Below, piece after piece: positions 23,782-33,060 of a stretch of 47,661 nucleotides of DNA. The position numbers and the translations under genes are program-made. Within the stretch, counting starts at the first letter, position 1; the number at the start of each line of letters is the position of its first letter. Source of the DNA: Hoylesella loescheii (GTDB lineage Bacteria > Bacteroidota > Bacteroidia > Bacteroidales > Bacteroidaceae); NCBI GenBank assembly GCA_021531755.1, contig JADYUK010000022.1, positions 1 to 47,661 of the forward strand, in the 5' to 3' direction. Below the pieces are notes generated by a model. The model saw only the letters and a program-made list of their open reading frames with translations. It was not told the DNA's origin and searched no databases.

Positions 23782-26700
23782 TCAGAAGCCGAGGTGCAGC
23801 CCGACGACGTATGTCGTGGTGTTGAAGCCCCCGAGCTGGTACTTAGCCTGGTCAGATTTCGCCCACATGAGAGGATTCTCGATATTCAGCTGTATGCGTG
23901 CGCTGTTGAGGCATGCCTTGCGTATGATATCCTTCGGCATACGGTATGCGACAGATATGTTGCTGAGCTTTATGTGTGTCGCGTCGATTATGTTGGCCGA
24001 TGAGTAGAAGTATGTGCTGTATGCGCTTGTCAGCGGCAGCCCAGCCTCTGTGAAACAAGCCCGCGGCACGTCGGTCCGCGCCTCGTCGCCAGGATTCTGC
24101 CAGCGGTTGGCTATTCCAGCCCCGAGCCCAGAGAACTTGGAGACATAATCCCATGAGGCTGTGTACCCGTAGTTCAGGAAAGGCATGTTGGTATTCCGCA
24201 TCTTGTAGTTGCCCTGATAGGTGAAGAGGAGTGACAGGTCAAACTCTCTCCATGTGACAGATGTCCCGAACGAGCCGCTGTATGTAGGCATGCTGTTGCC
24301 GATACATCTGATGGCGTCAAGGCTGGTGGGGGCTGTCGTTGTCTTCTCGCCATTCTCGTCATACACGAGCGCCATGCCATCCTCGTCAAGTCCTGCCCAC
24401 TCGTATCCGTAGAGCGCGCCATACTGGTCGCCGATGGTGGGGTAGGCGTCAGGATAGTCGAGGGCGAGGAAGTAGACAGGGGCTTTCACGTTGACATATG
24501 TGACCTTGTTGTTGTTCAGAGAGAGCATGGCGTTGAGAGTCCAGGTGAGGTCTCTCGTGCGCATGACATCGCCAGAGAGTGTCAGCTCGAGACCACGGTT
24601 GCGCATCTCGCCGTTGTTGATGGCATAGCTGCTGTAGCCGTAGCCCTCGGTGGGGACACCCTGTGTGGTGGCAAGGAGGCGCTCGCCGTATTTGTTGTAG
24701 TAGTCGAGCGAGCCCCGCAGGCGGTTATGGAGCAGCGAGAAGTCCACACCTATGTTTGTTGTCGTCGTCTTCTCCCATGAGAGGTCGCTGTTAGGACGTG
24801 TGCTGACATACTGGTAAGGCTCGCCGATGTTATAGTTGGTGTTGGCCGAGGTCACCATGTATGGTGAGTAGGTAGGGTTGACATTGCCGGCGATGCCGTA
24901 TGTTGTGCGCACCTTGAGCATGTCTATCCACTTGACATCCTGCATGAACTTCTCGTTGCTGGCGTTCCATGAGAGCCCGACAGACCATATAGGCTTGTTC
25001 TGGTACTTGTTGCTTGTGCCCCAAAGGTTTGAGCGGTCCCAGCGCATGGATAATGTGGCTGAGTAGCGTGTGTCGTATGTGTAGGCGGCATTGCCGTAGA
25101 TGGAGACATAGCGGTTCTTCGTCTCGTAGAATCTCGATAGGCTCTGCGTGAGCGACGCCCACGACCCGAAGGCGTTGGACAGGCCTGACCTGAGGATGGC
25201 CTCGTTGACAGCGCTGTATTGCAGTGTCAGGTCGTCATAGTTGTAGAACGTGTCTGTGTGCTGCTCCACCTTGTTCTCGCGTGTCTCAGTGCCAACAATG
25301 GCGGCAATGCTGTGTACATCGTCTATAGTATAGTCGAACGACAACTGCTGGCGGAAGTTGTACGACTTGCGGTACTGGTCGCGTGAGTTGAGGATGTCGC
25401 CATACGGGATGTTGTATGTCACCATGCCTGTGGCGTTGTCAGCCGAGGCGAATTTGTTGATGGTCTGGTGTGCGGCATACGAGTCTTTCTCCTGTATCTG
25501 GCGGTACTTGTTTGTGCCACGCTCATACTGGAAGCTGGCAGAGTATCTCAGCCATGGTGTGAGCTCGATGTTCAGCCGCGCGAAGGTGCGGAGCGACATT
25601 GTCTTCGTGTTTGCCACGCCTTTGCCGAGGTTTGCCATAGGGCAGCTGTCCTCACTGTACAGGCCATATGTGTCCAGGATGTTCTGCTTGTTCGATGTGT
25701 ATAGCTGCGAGGCAGGGCGGGTGTAGTATGTGCCATCGTCGTTGACAAGACGGTCGTAAGGCATGATGTCATATCCTGTCGAGAAGGACGAGAGGGGATT
25801 GTAGGTCTGCCTGTCCTCGTCGCCGAAGAGCATGTAGGCGCCTATCTCCATGTCCATCCATCTTGTCAGCTTTGTTATGTTGTTGATGTTTATGCCTACC
25901 GACTGGTCCTTTGAGTATTTGTCCTCATACGCGTTGTTCTTGTATGTGACGCTCGCCTTGAAGCTGTTCTTGCCCGTCGTCTTGGCTATGTTGAGGTTAT
26001 ACTGCTGCTGCAGCTCGTCGCGCTTGGCATACTTCGCCACCTGGTCATAATAGCTGTATCCCATGGAGGCGAGCTCGTCGAGAGTGGCGTTCATCTCTGC
26101 CTCGGTAGTCTTGCCGGCGTAGTGGCTGAGAATGGCGTTGATGCCCGCATTGGGGTAGTAGTTCTCTGCCAGGGCTATCTGCGCGTAGCTCATAGCGTCT
26201 CCGCCCTGGAGATTCCTGTTATACTGTGCCCACTCACGCTCAAGGCTCACAACATCGGCGCTCGAGGCGAGGTTGCCTGTATAAAGGCCGTAAGGCTTCC
26301 ATGCGAGAGATGCAGAGAAGCCGACATTGAGATGCTCGTCACGTGAGCCTTTCTTCGTGGTGATGACTATCACACCGTTGGCGGCGCGGGCACCATAGAT
26401 GCTGGCTGCTGCGGCGTCTTTCAATACCGTGATGTCCTGGATGTCGTCCATATTGAGGTCAGGAGCGAGAGTGGTGACTCTCCCCTGCTCATCCATGACC
26501 TGGTTCTCAACAGGGAACCCGTCAACGACGAAGAGGGGCGACTTCTCTCCGTACATGGTGGAGAGGCCGCGTATCTTGCCGTCGCTATATCCGGCCACCC
26601 GCCCCTCAAGCATATTCGTGATATTGTCAAGGCGGCGTGTCTCCAGTTCCTTCTCCGTCACCTTGGCGAAAGAGCCTGTCGAGCGTTCCTTAGAGATAGT

Positions 26701-27303
26701 CTGGTAGCCAGTGACGATGACATCGTTGAGCATGGAGATGTCGGCTGAGAGACGCACAGTGAGAGGCTTGCCGCCCGATATGGTGACCTTCTGGCTGTTC
26801 ATGCCGATATAAGACACAAGGACATCGCCTATGACAGATGGCAGGGTGAGCTCAAAACGTCCCTCAGCGTCAGTCACTGTGCCGAAAGGGCTTCCAGGGA
26901 CAGTGACCGACGCGCCAGGCAATGGCTCGTCCATATCATCGAGCACAATGCCCGTGACATAACGTTCATTGCCAGCCGTCTTTGCCCCGTTGGCAGGCGA
27001 GACAGTGATATACTTGTCCTTCACTGTGACCTGGAGAGGCTTGCCGCTGACAACCTGCCGCACTGCCTCAGGGGCTGTCTTCCTGACAACCTTGGTGCTG
27101 ACAGTATACTTGCCGACAGCGTCATAGCTGAATAGAACCTTGTAGCTTGAGCAACTCTCTATCTTCTTCAAGGCCGCAGGCAGAGGCTCATTGATAAACT
27201 CCATGCTTATCTTGCCTGTCTGGGCTGCTGCTGTGATGTAGAAAAGCATGACCATCGCCACGGCTATAAGGCGAGGGGCTGAGGAAAAAAGTCTTTGGTT
27301 CAT
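23782..27303 (-). CDS. SusC/RagA-family TonB-dependent outer-membrane receptor with STN domain
   Basis: The product is 1173 residues from the ATG at 27303, chosen because it begins a signal peptide (MNQRLF to AAAQTGK); an upstream in-frame extension to 27603 lacks one. Domains in order: STN (about 30-85, EFINEPLPAALKKIESCSSY), a carboxypeptidase-regulatory-like beta domain (about 95-180, VTGIVLDDMDEPLPGASVTV), a plug (about 190-310, with SPLFVVDGFPVENQV and DAAAASIYGARAANGVIVIT), and a 22-strand-type barrel ending VVGLHLGF. The STN domain normally signals through a FecR anti-sigma factor, which is encoded just upstream with its sigma factor. The receptor should import, with its SusD partner, an unidentified ligand using TonB energy. 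Confidence 0.95.
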   Translation of the reverse strand: MNQRLFSSAPRLIAVAMVMLFYITAAAQTGKISMEFINEPLPAALKKIESCSSYKVLFSYDAVGKYTVSTKVVRKTAPEAVRQVVSGKPLQVTVKDKYITVSPANGAKTAGNERYVTGIVLDDMDEPLPGASVTVPGSPFGTVTDAEGRFELTLPSVIGDVLVSYIGMNSQKVTISGGKPLTVRLSADISMLNDVIVTGYQTISKERSTGSFAKVTEKELETRRLDNITNMLEGRVAGYSDGKIRGLSTMYGEKSPLFVVDGFPVENQVMDEQGRVTTLAPDLNMDDIQDITVLKDAAAASIYGARAANGVIVITTKKGSRDEHLNVGFSASLAWKPYGLYTGNLASSADVVSLEREWAQYNRNLQGGDAMSYAQIALAENYYPNAGINAILSHYAGKTTEAEMNATLDELASMGYSYYDQVAKYAKRDELQQQYNLNIAKTTGKNSFKASVTYKNNAYEDKYSKDQSVGININNITKLTRWMDMEIGAYMLFGDEDRQTYNPLSSFSTGYDIMPYDRLVNDDGTYYTRPASQLYTSNKQNILDTYGLYSEDSCPMANLGKGVANTKTMSLRTFARLNIELTPWLRYSASFQYERGTNKYRQIQEKDSYAAHQTINKFASADNATGMVTYNIPYGDILNSRDQYRKSYNFRQQLSFDYTIDDVHSIAAIVGTETRENKVEQHTDTFYNYDDLTLQYSAVNEAILRSGLSNAFGSWASLTQSLSRFYETKNRYVSIYGNAAYTYDTRYSATLSMRWDRSNLWGTSNKYQNKPIWSVGLSWNASNEKFMQDVKWIDMLKVRTTYGIAGNVNPTYSPYMVTSANTNYNIGEPYQYVSTRPNSDLSWEKTTTTNIGVDFSLLHNRLRGSLDYYNKYGERLLATTQGVPTEGYGYSSYAINNGEMRNRGLELTLSGDVMRTRDLTWTLNAMLSLNNNKVTYVNVKAPVYFLALDYPDAYPTIGDQYGALYGYEWAGLDEDGMALVYDENGEKTTTAPTSLDAIRCIGNSMPTYSGSFGTSVTWREFDLSLLFTYQGNYKMRNTNMPFLNYGYTASWDYVSKFSGLGAGIANRWQNPGDEARTDVPRACFTEAGLPLTSAYSTYFYSSANIIDATHIKLSNISVAYRMPKDIIRKACLNSARIQLNIENPLMWAKSDQAKYQLGGFNTTTYVVGLHLGF

Positions 27304-27652
27304 GGTAGATGTGTTATTTGTTTTTTCACGGGTACTGTTCTTCTGTTTCTGATAGTATAACGTGAGAATCATGATATGGCCCCCAGAAAAACAGAAATAA
27401 ATCAAGAAAACGGGCGAGACAAGATTCTTATGGCATCGGGAACTCCAAACAACAAAAGAAATCAGGATACTGGACACATCCAGATGCACAGACCACAGGG
27501 AATGGTAGCCAAAGAAACAGACTAGGAGAGAAAAAAAGAGAAGAGAGAGGAACTGGATGTGCGTCTGAACGCATGTGGCCCCGCAAGAAGGCAGCCCACC
27601 CATCTCATTCCCCCCTCCTCAGTATGATGCATGAAAGGGAGTGGCGAGAGCA
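27304..27652. other. 349-bp gap between the FecR and SusC genes
   Basis: I see no gene. This should contain the promoter and leader of the susC transcript, likely read by the ECF sigma factor of the same locus, but I could not identify a consensus for that sigma factor. No TAnnTTTG box stands near the susC start. Confidence 0.6.
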
Positions 27653-28603
27653 TCAGTCATCCACAATGATGCTCTTCCCGTCGGTTGTTATCTCTGCAAG
27701 GCACAGACTGTTCAGAAGCTCAATGGCCTGCTCGAGCGGAGCGTTACGCTCAATGGAGAAATGCACATTCTGCGTCATGCTCTCTTCGCTGTGCGATATG
27801 ACAGTCACATGGTACCACTGGCTCAGCTCGTCGAGAACATCGCCAAGCGGGACATCGTCAAACTCGAATGAGCCCTTCTGCCATGACAGATGCTCTGCCT
27901 CTGCCACTTCCGTCACCTCTGCAATACCCCTCTTGTCCATGTGCCACTCATGGCCAGGCTCAAGGCGGACAGCCTCGCCACGCCTGCCCCGTGCTGTCAC
28001 CTCTATGCTTCCTGACAGAAGCGTCACATGACAGTCGTCGGCCCTATAGCACCGTATATTGAACTGTGTGCCGAAGACCCTCGTCACGAGATATGGAGTG
28101 TTCACAACAAAGGGGTGGCCAGCGTCTTTCGTGACATCGAAGAACGCTTCACCCGTGAGGCTCACACTACGCCGCCTCGCCGTGAATGTTGACGGGTAAC
28201 TGAGTGTCGAGCCGCTGCTGAGCCATATACTCGTGCCGTCAGGGAGCGTCACATGGCATCTGTCTCCCTCAGGAGCGGTGATGCTGACACTGTCTGCCGC
28301 ATTTGAAAAGGCAAGCAAGGAAGAACCGCCGGCCGTCATCCTTCCGCTGACAAACGACGCTATGCCAACAATGACAACAAGCAGGACACCACACGCCGCG
28401 GCGGCATATGCCACCCAGCGGCGGCGATGGCGCCGGCGGACAGGTATACGATGGTAAGCCCCAGAGTCGTCTCTCGACCTTAGGAATATGTCCCACTCTC
28501 TATCTATGTCAGGCTTGTTGTCAGAGAGAGCACGGTTAGTGGCCTCGCGGAGAAGCATCTCCTCGCTGCGGCTCATGTCAATATCTTCATTATGGTTGGT
28601 CAT
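27653..28603 (-). CDS. FecR-family anti-sigma factor
   Basis: A 316-residue inner-membrane protein. The cytoplasmic N-terminus (about 1-62) ends in a basic patch, RIPVRRRHRRRW. A single membrane helix (about 65-87, AYAAAACGVLLVVIVGIASF) follows. The periplasmic FecR domain contains VTLPDGTSIWLSSGSTLSYP, VSLTGEAFFDV and FVVNTPYLVTRVFGTQFNI. The C-terminal domain (about 240-316, FEFDDVPLGDVLDELSQWYH) is the part expected to meet the STN domain of SusC. It should hold the adjacent sigma factor until the transporter signals ligand. It begins 45 bp after the sigma gene. Confidence 0.93.
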   Translation of the reverse strand: MTNHNEDIDMSRSEEMLLREATNRALSDNKPDIDREWDIFLRSRDDSGAYHRIPVRRRHRRRWVAYAAAACGVLLVVIVGIASFVSGRMTAGGSSLLAFSNAADSVSITAPEGDRCHVTLPDGTSIWLSSGSTLSYPSTFTARRRSVSLTGEAFFDVTKDAGHPFVVNTPYLVTRVFGTQFNIRCYRADDCHVTLLSGSIEVTARGRRGEAVRLEPGHEWHMDKRGIAEVTEVAEAEHLSWQKGSFEFDDVPLGDVLDELSQWYHVTVISHSEESMTQNVHFSIERNAPLEQAIELLNSLCLAEITTDGKSIIVDD

Positions 28604-28648
28604 ATGCTAAGTTTGCAGGTTATCTCCTTCTTCATAATATTGAAACGC

Positions 28649-29164
28649 TCAACTCTTCTTATGGACCCCATATCTCTCGCGTAATCTCGCCAAAGCGTTA
28701 GAGATATGTCTTTTCACCATGCGTGGAGTGATACCAAGCATCTCGGCTGTCTCGTTGTATGTCATGCGCTTGAAGTAGCATAGCCTCATGACATTCTGCG
28801 TCATCTCAGGCAGTGCCAGTATATCCCTCTCTATACGCTGGAGCATCATCTCACGCTCCTCATCCCATCTCAGAGCCTCGATGTCTGTCAGAAGATGGGC
28901 GATATCCGTCGTCATACCTTTACGCCGCATGCGCCGCAGATGGTCTATACTGCGGTTGCGGACACTTGTCATGAGATATGAGAGGATATTCCGGTGGTCA
29001 AGGAGGTCATAATTGTCCCATACCTTCGAGAAGACATCGCTGACAATATCGCGCGCCGACTCTTCCTCGCCGACTATCGTCAGCGAGAAGAAATACATGC
29101 GTGAGTAGTTCTCACGGTAGAGAGACTCAAACTCACAGAGAAATTCCATGCGGCGTATGGTCAT
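28649..29164 (-). CDS. ECF RNA polymerase sigma factor
   Basis: This 171-residue sigma-70 factor should direct polymerase to the SusC/SusD genes. Region 2 runs through SLYRENYSRMYFFSLTIVGE and ARDIVSDVFSKVWDNYDLLD. Region 4 shows PEMTQNVMRLCYFKRMTYNE and the helix-turn-helix AEMLGITPRMVKRHISNALA. The ATG at 29164 is chosen; MEFLCEF at 29149 is an alternative five codons later, and a GTG at 29296 would add an unlikely N-terminal extension. It pairs with the FecR gene immediately downstream, the standard cell-surface signalling arrangement. The target promoter is unknown. Confidence 0.93.
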   Translation of the reverse strand: MTIRRMEFLCEFESLYRENYSRMYFFSLTIVGEEESARDIVSDVFSKVWDNYDLLDHRNILSYLMTSVRNRSIDHLRRMRRKGMTTDIAHLLTDIEALRWDEEREMMLQRIERDILALPEMTQNVMRLCYFKRMTYNETAEMLGITPRMVKRHISNALARLRERYGVHKKS

Positions 29165-29330
29165 ACGGTATTCTGAAATATGGATGCCGGCATTCGGCCA
29201 GAGCGATGCCGGTATGAATATGCTGTTTGCAGGACAGGACATGTCCAGGGGGGCGCATCTGCCAGTGGTCTGTACTGTTAGGGGGATGAGCTGCACCCCT
29301 GTCTTCCTCTCCTACAGATTCTCCGCATCC

Positions 29331-29738
29331 TCATCTGCCGCCTCCAATGAGGGCTGACAGCGCGCTGACAACCTCCACATCGGCCGGCAGCCACCTTACC
29401 ACGCCCATGTTGTCCACGGGCAGCCACCGTGCCGCCTCGTGCTCAAGGAGATGAGGCTGTGAGCCGGCCTTCAGGCTGCACAGGAAACAGTGCATCGTGA
29501 GGTGAAAGAGCGGATAGTCATACTCGACGGTGGTCAGCAGCCGGCCCACCTCTATCTCGGCATCGAGCTCCTCCTTTATCTCGCGTCTCAGGGCGTCTTC
29601 CCGCTCCTCGCCGCTCTCTATCTTCCCTCCCGGGAATTCCCACCAGTCTTTCCACTCGCCGTATCCCCGCTGTGTGGCCAGCACCTTCCCGTCGCGCAGG
29701 ATGACGGCCGCCACCACGTTTATGTGTTTCTTTTCCAT
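29331..29738 (-). CDS. Nudix hydrolase, MutT-like
   Basis: The 135-residue protein hydrolyses nucleoside diphosphate-linked substrates; the MutT-type beginning (VVAAVILRDGKVLATQRGYG, WWEFPGGKIESGE) suggests removal of oxidised dNTPs. The Nudix box reads GGKIESGEEREDALRREIKE then ELDAE, with the metal-binding REIKEEL intact. The length fits MutT. It is cytoplasmic. Its stop lies 166 bp from the sigma factor start, and the regulator gene upstream ends 104 bp before it. There is no clear link to the SusCD locus, so it is likely independent housekeeping. Confidence 0.93.
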   Translation of the reverse strand: MEKKHINVVAAVILRDGKVLATQRGYGEWKDWWEFPGGKIESGEEREDALRREIKEELDAEIEVGRLLTTVEYDYPLFHLTMHCFLCSLKAGSQPHLLEHEAARWLPVDNMGVVRWLPADVEVVSALSALIGGGR

Positions 29739-29842
29739 AGAGTATTGTTATCCGATAGCTTTATACTAGCGTCTCGTGGGCTGATACGCTTCCTCCTCCC
29801 TCCTCCTGTCGCCTGGCACAGCTGTCGGTCAGGGCCTCCTCA

Positions 29843-32428
29843 TCAGTAGCAGACACGGAATGCTGTGGGGGAGCAGCCCTTGGAGGCCTTGAAGCATTTG
29901 GAGAAGTATTTCGGGTCTGAGAAACCACAGCGGTAGGCTATCTCGTTGACAGAGAGGTTGCTCTCGCGCAGAAGCATGCAGGCGCGCTTTATCCTCGCCT
30001 CACGTATCATCTCGGATGGTGTGACGCCCATGAGCTGCTTCAGCTTGTGGTTCAGCTGGCTGCGGCTGACTGCCGCGTACTGTGCCATCTGGTCGATGTC
30101 TATGTCGGCGTTGCCGATGTGTTTCTCCACGAACTCCATGACTTTCTTTATCATGGCATCGCTCTGTGGCTCCACCTGTGCGCGCTCTATGATGTGGCGT
30201 GTGTATGCCTCGTGCTGCTTCTCGTCCTTGGCGGCTGTCGTGTTGACGAGCTGCATGTATGCCTCGAGTGTCTCGTGCTGCTGGCGCTTGATATTCCTGA
30301 TGTAGCGCCTCACCCACCATACGGCGACGATGAGCGAGAGGATGGCTATGATGTATATGAGGCGCATCCACCATGTCTCGAATATCGCGGGGCGCGCTAT
30401 GACGGTTATGCGGCGTGTGTTGCTGAGCCAGCGCCCGTAGCTGTCGGTGGAGCGGAGCTCGAGGGTGTACTCGCCTGCCTCAAGGTGTGGGAAGGAGATG
30501 TAGTTCGTCGTGCCGATGTACATCCACTTGCCCTGCTCGCCGTCGGGTGAGAGCCTGACGGCGTATGCTATGTGCTCAGGCGAGTCATAGTCGAGGGTGG
30601 CGAAGGTGAGGTTCAGTGTGCGGTTGTCGCTCTCGAGGATGATGGTGTCGCGGTCGGTTGTCGAGGTGAGGAGCAGGGGGTACTTCTGTGGCTCGATGCT
30701 GTAGATGGAGGCGAGCGAGTCGAGCGACAGGCTTATCATGCCGTCGTTGACGCCGTAGACGTATGTCCCGTCGGCGCGCTGCTCGGGGTTGCTCTCTGAG
30801 AAGTCGCTGTTGTCGAGTGTCAGCCTCACCTCTGCTGCCTCGGGCAGCTTCTCCTTGGGGTTCCACTCGATTATCTTGTTCTGCGATGTCACCCACAGGT
30901 GGCCGTTGTGCTCGATTATTGACTTGACGTAGTCTGACGGGAATCCGCTGCTCTTGTTTATATGGCTGAATGAGAGTTTCCCGGCGAACACGTCGGTACC
31001 ATTCATGATGTCTATGCCTGCGTCGCGTGTGCAGACGAGGATGTCGCCGTGGCTTGTCTCGAGCACTGTCTTGAGGGCGAACGACGAGAGTGACGCCGCG
31101 CGCTGCGGCTCGTGGGTGTGGTGGTGCACACCTTTGCCTGCGGTGAGGTCCTTGAGGCTCTGGCGTATGTCGTAGACCATGAGCCCGGCTGAGGTGGCTG
31201 AGAGTATGGCGTTCTGCCTGATGAGGACTGAGCGGCGGAACTTCATCTCTCCGCTGACACGGCTGCTTATGGGTGTGAAGACGGGACGTGGGCTGTGGGC
31301 GTCGCTGATGCAGCATAGCCCTCCCTTGAATCCTGTGGCCCAGATGCGCCCTTGCTTGTCCTCGAGTATGTCTATGATGTCATTGTCGTGCAGTCCGCCG
31401 GGCTCCTTGCGGAAATTCTCCACGCGGAATGTCCCTCCCGCCTGTGGTGTGAGGCGGTATATCCCGTCGGGCTTTGTGCCTATCCATATCGTGTGGCGCG
31501 AGTCCTCGAAGAAGACGTATGCCCTTGACGTGAAGCCGCACTTTGCCTGGGATATCTTCCCCTCGGGTGTCAGATAGCCCTTGAGGCTGTTGTCGGCGTT
31601 GTATATCGCGATTGGGTATGTCTCTCGCGCTGATGCCCACAGTCGTCCGTGGCTGTCGCGCATGGCCCATCTCATGGGGTCTGTCTCTGTCTGTAGGCGG
31701 CTGTAGAGCTTCGGGCGGAAAGAGACTTTGTACAGGGATTTGCCGTCGATATACCAGATGTTGTCCTGGTTGTCGGCGAATATCTCTCCTGTCTGCCTCA
31801 CTCCCGGCGCGTCGATATTCTCGCGGGTCCATGTGTTGCCGTAGCGGTCGTGTATGATGAATGGCTTCCTGATGCTGCTGCGCGTGCGCAGCGTGCTGGC
31901 TGTCACAGCGTTTGTCTGGGCGATGGTCTCCTCGGGGCGGCGCGTGTCGCATGTCAGGACAGTGCTGTCGTCGCATATCATGTAGAGCCTGTTCTGCCGC
32001 CCCATCATGATGTCTGTGATGCGGTAGCTGCGCCTTGACCTGGCCTCCAGGCGCTTTATGATGTTCTTGAAGCGGTATGTCCTGATGTCGAGCTTTATAG
32101 GCTTGCTGTCTATGATGCTCCATATATTGCCGTCGCTGTCGGTCTGCATCTGCTTCACATCGTATGAGCTGACACCGGTCCCGTCGCTCGCCTTCGGGCG
32201 GAAGTCCTGCATCCTGTAGCCGTCGTAGCGGTACAGGCCGTCGCTCGATGATATCCAGATGAATCCAAGCCCGTCCTGCACGACATTGTGCATGTCGAGT
32301 ATATCGGCTGTCATGATGTCATGGCATTGGACACGGTAGTTGTCCTGCGCGCCGGCGGCGGCAGAGGCAGACCATAGCATGATGACGGCTATCATGCGGA
32401 GTGTGTGTGTGATGGTATGGTGTCTCAT
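29843..32428 (-). CDS. Membrane propeller-type sensor with AraC output, no kinase
   Basis: An 861-residue regulator. A signal/anchor region (about 1-27) is followed by two-component regulator propeller repeats (for example VVQDGLGFIWISSSDGLYRY, DSDGNIWSI, DKQGRIWATGFKGGL) and a Y_Y_Y-type domain (about 590-680, EAGEYTLELRSTDSYGRW). One membrane helix (about 689-708) leads to a 50-residue helical linker and an AraC DNA-binding domain (about 758-861, NEIAYRCGFSDPKYFSKCFK). The His-kinase, ATPase and receiver domains of the hybrid two-component family are missing. The layout suggests a one-component receptor that binds a ligand in the periplasm and DNA at the inner membrane. Its own promoter is 190 bp upstream. 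Target genes are unknown; the nearby SusCD locus already has a sigma factor. Confidence 0.9.
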   Translation of the reverse strand: MRHHTITHTLRMIAVIMLWSASAAAGAQDNYRVQCHDIMTADILDMHNVVQDGLGFIWISSSDGLYRYDGYRMQDFRPKASDGTGVSSYDVKQMQTDSDGNIWSIIDSKPIKLDIRTYRFKNIIKRLEARSRRSYRITDIMMGRQNRLYMICDDSTVLTCDTRRPEETIAQTNAVTASTLRTRSSIRKPFIIHDRYGNTWTRENIDAPGVRQTGEIFADNQDNIWYIDGKSLYKVSFRPKLYSRLQTETDPMRWAMRDSHGRLWASARETYPIAIYNADNSLKGYLTPEGKISQAKCGFTSRAYVFFEDSRHTIWIGTKPDGIYRLTPQAGGTFRVENFRKEPGGLHDNDIIDILEDKQGRIWATGFKGGLCCISDAHSPRPVFTPISSRVSGEMKFRRSVLIRQNAILSATSAGLMVYDIRQSLKDLTAGKGVHHHTHEPQRAASLSSFALKTVLETSHGDILVCTRDAGIDIMNGTDVFAGKLSFSHINKSSGFPSDYVKSIIEHNGHLWVTSQNKIIEWNPKEKLPEAAEVRLTLDNSDFSESNPEQRADGTYVYGVNDGMISLSLDSLASIYSIEPQKYPLLLTSTTDRDTIILESDNRTLNLTFATLDYDSPEHIAYAVRLSPDGEQGKWMYIGTTNYISFPHLEAGEYTLELRSTDSYGRWLSNTRRITVIARPAIFETWWMRLIYIIAILSLIVAVWWVRRYIRNIKRQQHETLEAYMQLVNTTAAKDEKQHEAYTRHIIERAQVEPQSDAMIKKVMEFVEKHIGNADIDIDQMAQYAAVSRSQLNHKLKQLMGVTPSEMIREARIKRACMLLRESNLSVNEIAYRCGFSDPKYFSKCFKASKGCSPTAFRVCY

Positions 32429-32624
32429 TCTCGTTATCAGGTTGTCAATAGGAAAGCGGGAGGAGAGAAAATATTAGTCGTCAGTTTGCTCTCTGGGTCA
32501 TGTGTTCTCCTGATGGCCAGATTGATGGCTGCTGGCAGGACTGGCAAGGGCTTGTCCGTGGGTAATAGTCCTTTTGTGGGGGCTTGTCCATGGGGTTCCT
32601 GCCAGGAATCCTATGTTTTCCTCT

Positions 32625-32656
32625 GCAAAGATATTACTTTTTTTCGCATAGTGCAA
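32625..32656 (-). promoter_or_regulatory. Promoter of the propeller-AraC regulator
   Basis: Minus-strand TTG (complement of 32654-32656), a 20-bp spacer and TATCTTTGC (complement of 32625-32633) match the consensus exactly. The leader is about 190 nt. Confidence 0.8.
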
Positions 32657-33002
32657 GAGGAGAGCCCTTTATTTTTCAGCCGTGGTGTCTTTCGGACGGG
32701 AGAAGGGGAGAGAAAAGAGCGGAAAGTAGAGGGCGGGCGATATGCAGAGGATGGTGTGCTCATCCCCACTGAATGACGCCCTCATCGGCACTCTCTTGCG
32801 CCGTCATCGGCACTGGATGCCGGAAGGCCTGGAAAATAAGGCGGAGCGGCATGCTTGCCGCAGGGCAGACATGGCGCTGTGGATATGGCCAGAAAGGTGA
32901 GGGAAAGGGCTTGTTGGACTCGGTTGGGCTGGAAGGCGAAGAAAATGGCTGCTCATTGTCATTTTCATGGTTTGTCATTGCGTGTTTTACATGAAAAAAT
33001 TG

Positions 33003-33010
33003 TATTTTTG
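33003..33010 (+). promoter_or_regulatory. -7 element of the RAYT transposase gene
   Basis: TATTTTTG fits TAnnTTTG; a TTG at 32978-32980 stands 22 bp upstream, slightly long. The predicted start is near 33017, about 45 nt before the ATG. Confidence 0.6.
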
Positions 33011-33060
33011 CTGACGAGTGGCGGGATAACTGTATAAATCCCAGACGATATCCATACGAT

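Larger units (their letters stand above)
32429..33060. other. 632-bp gene-free region between divergent genes
   Basis: It carries the promoter of the propeller regulator (32625-32656) and that of the transposase (about 33003). Two near-identical 15-bp words, GGGCTTGTCCGTGGG (32548-32562) and GGGCTTGTCCATGGG (32580-32594), lie in the regulator's leader. The bases 32660-32980 show nothing I can name. Confidence 0.65.

Noticed and set aside
27304..27603. In-frame N-terminal extension of the SusC gene
   Set aside because: The extension lacks homology-like features and would bury the clear signal peptide that starts at 27303.
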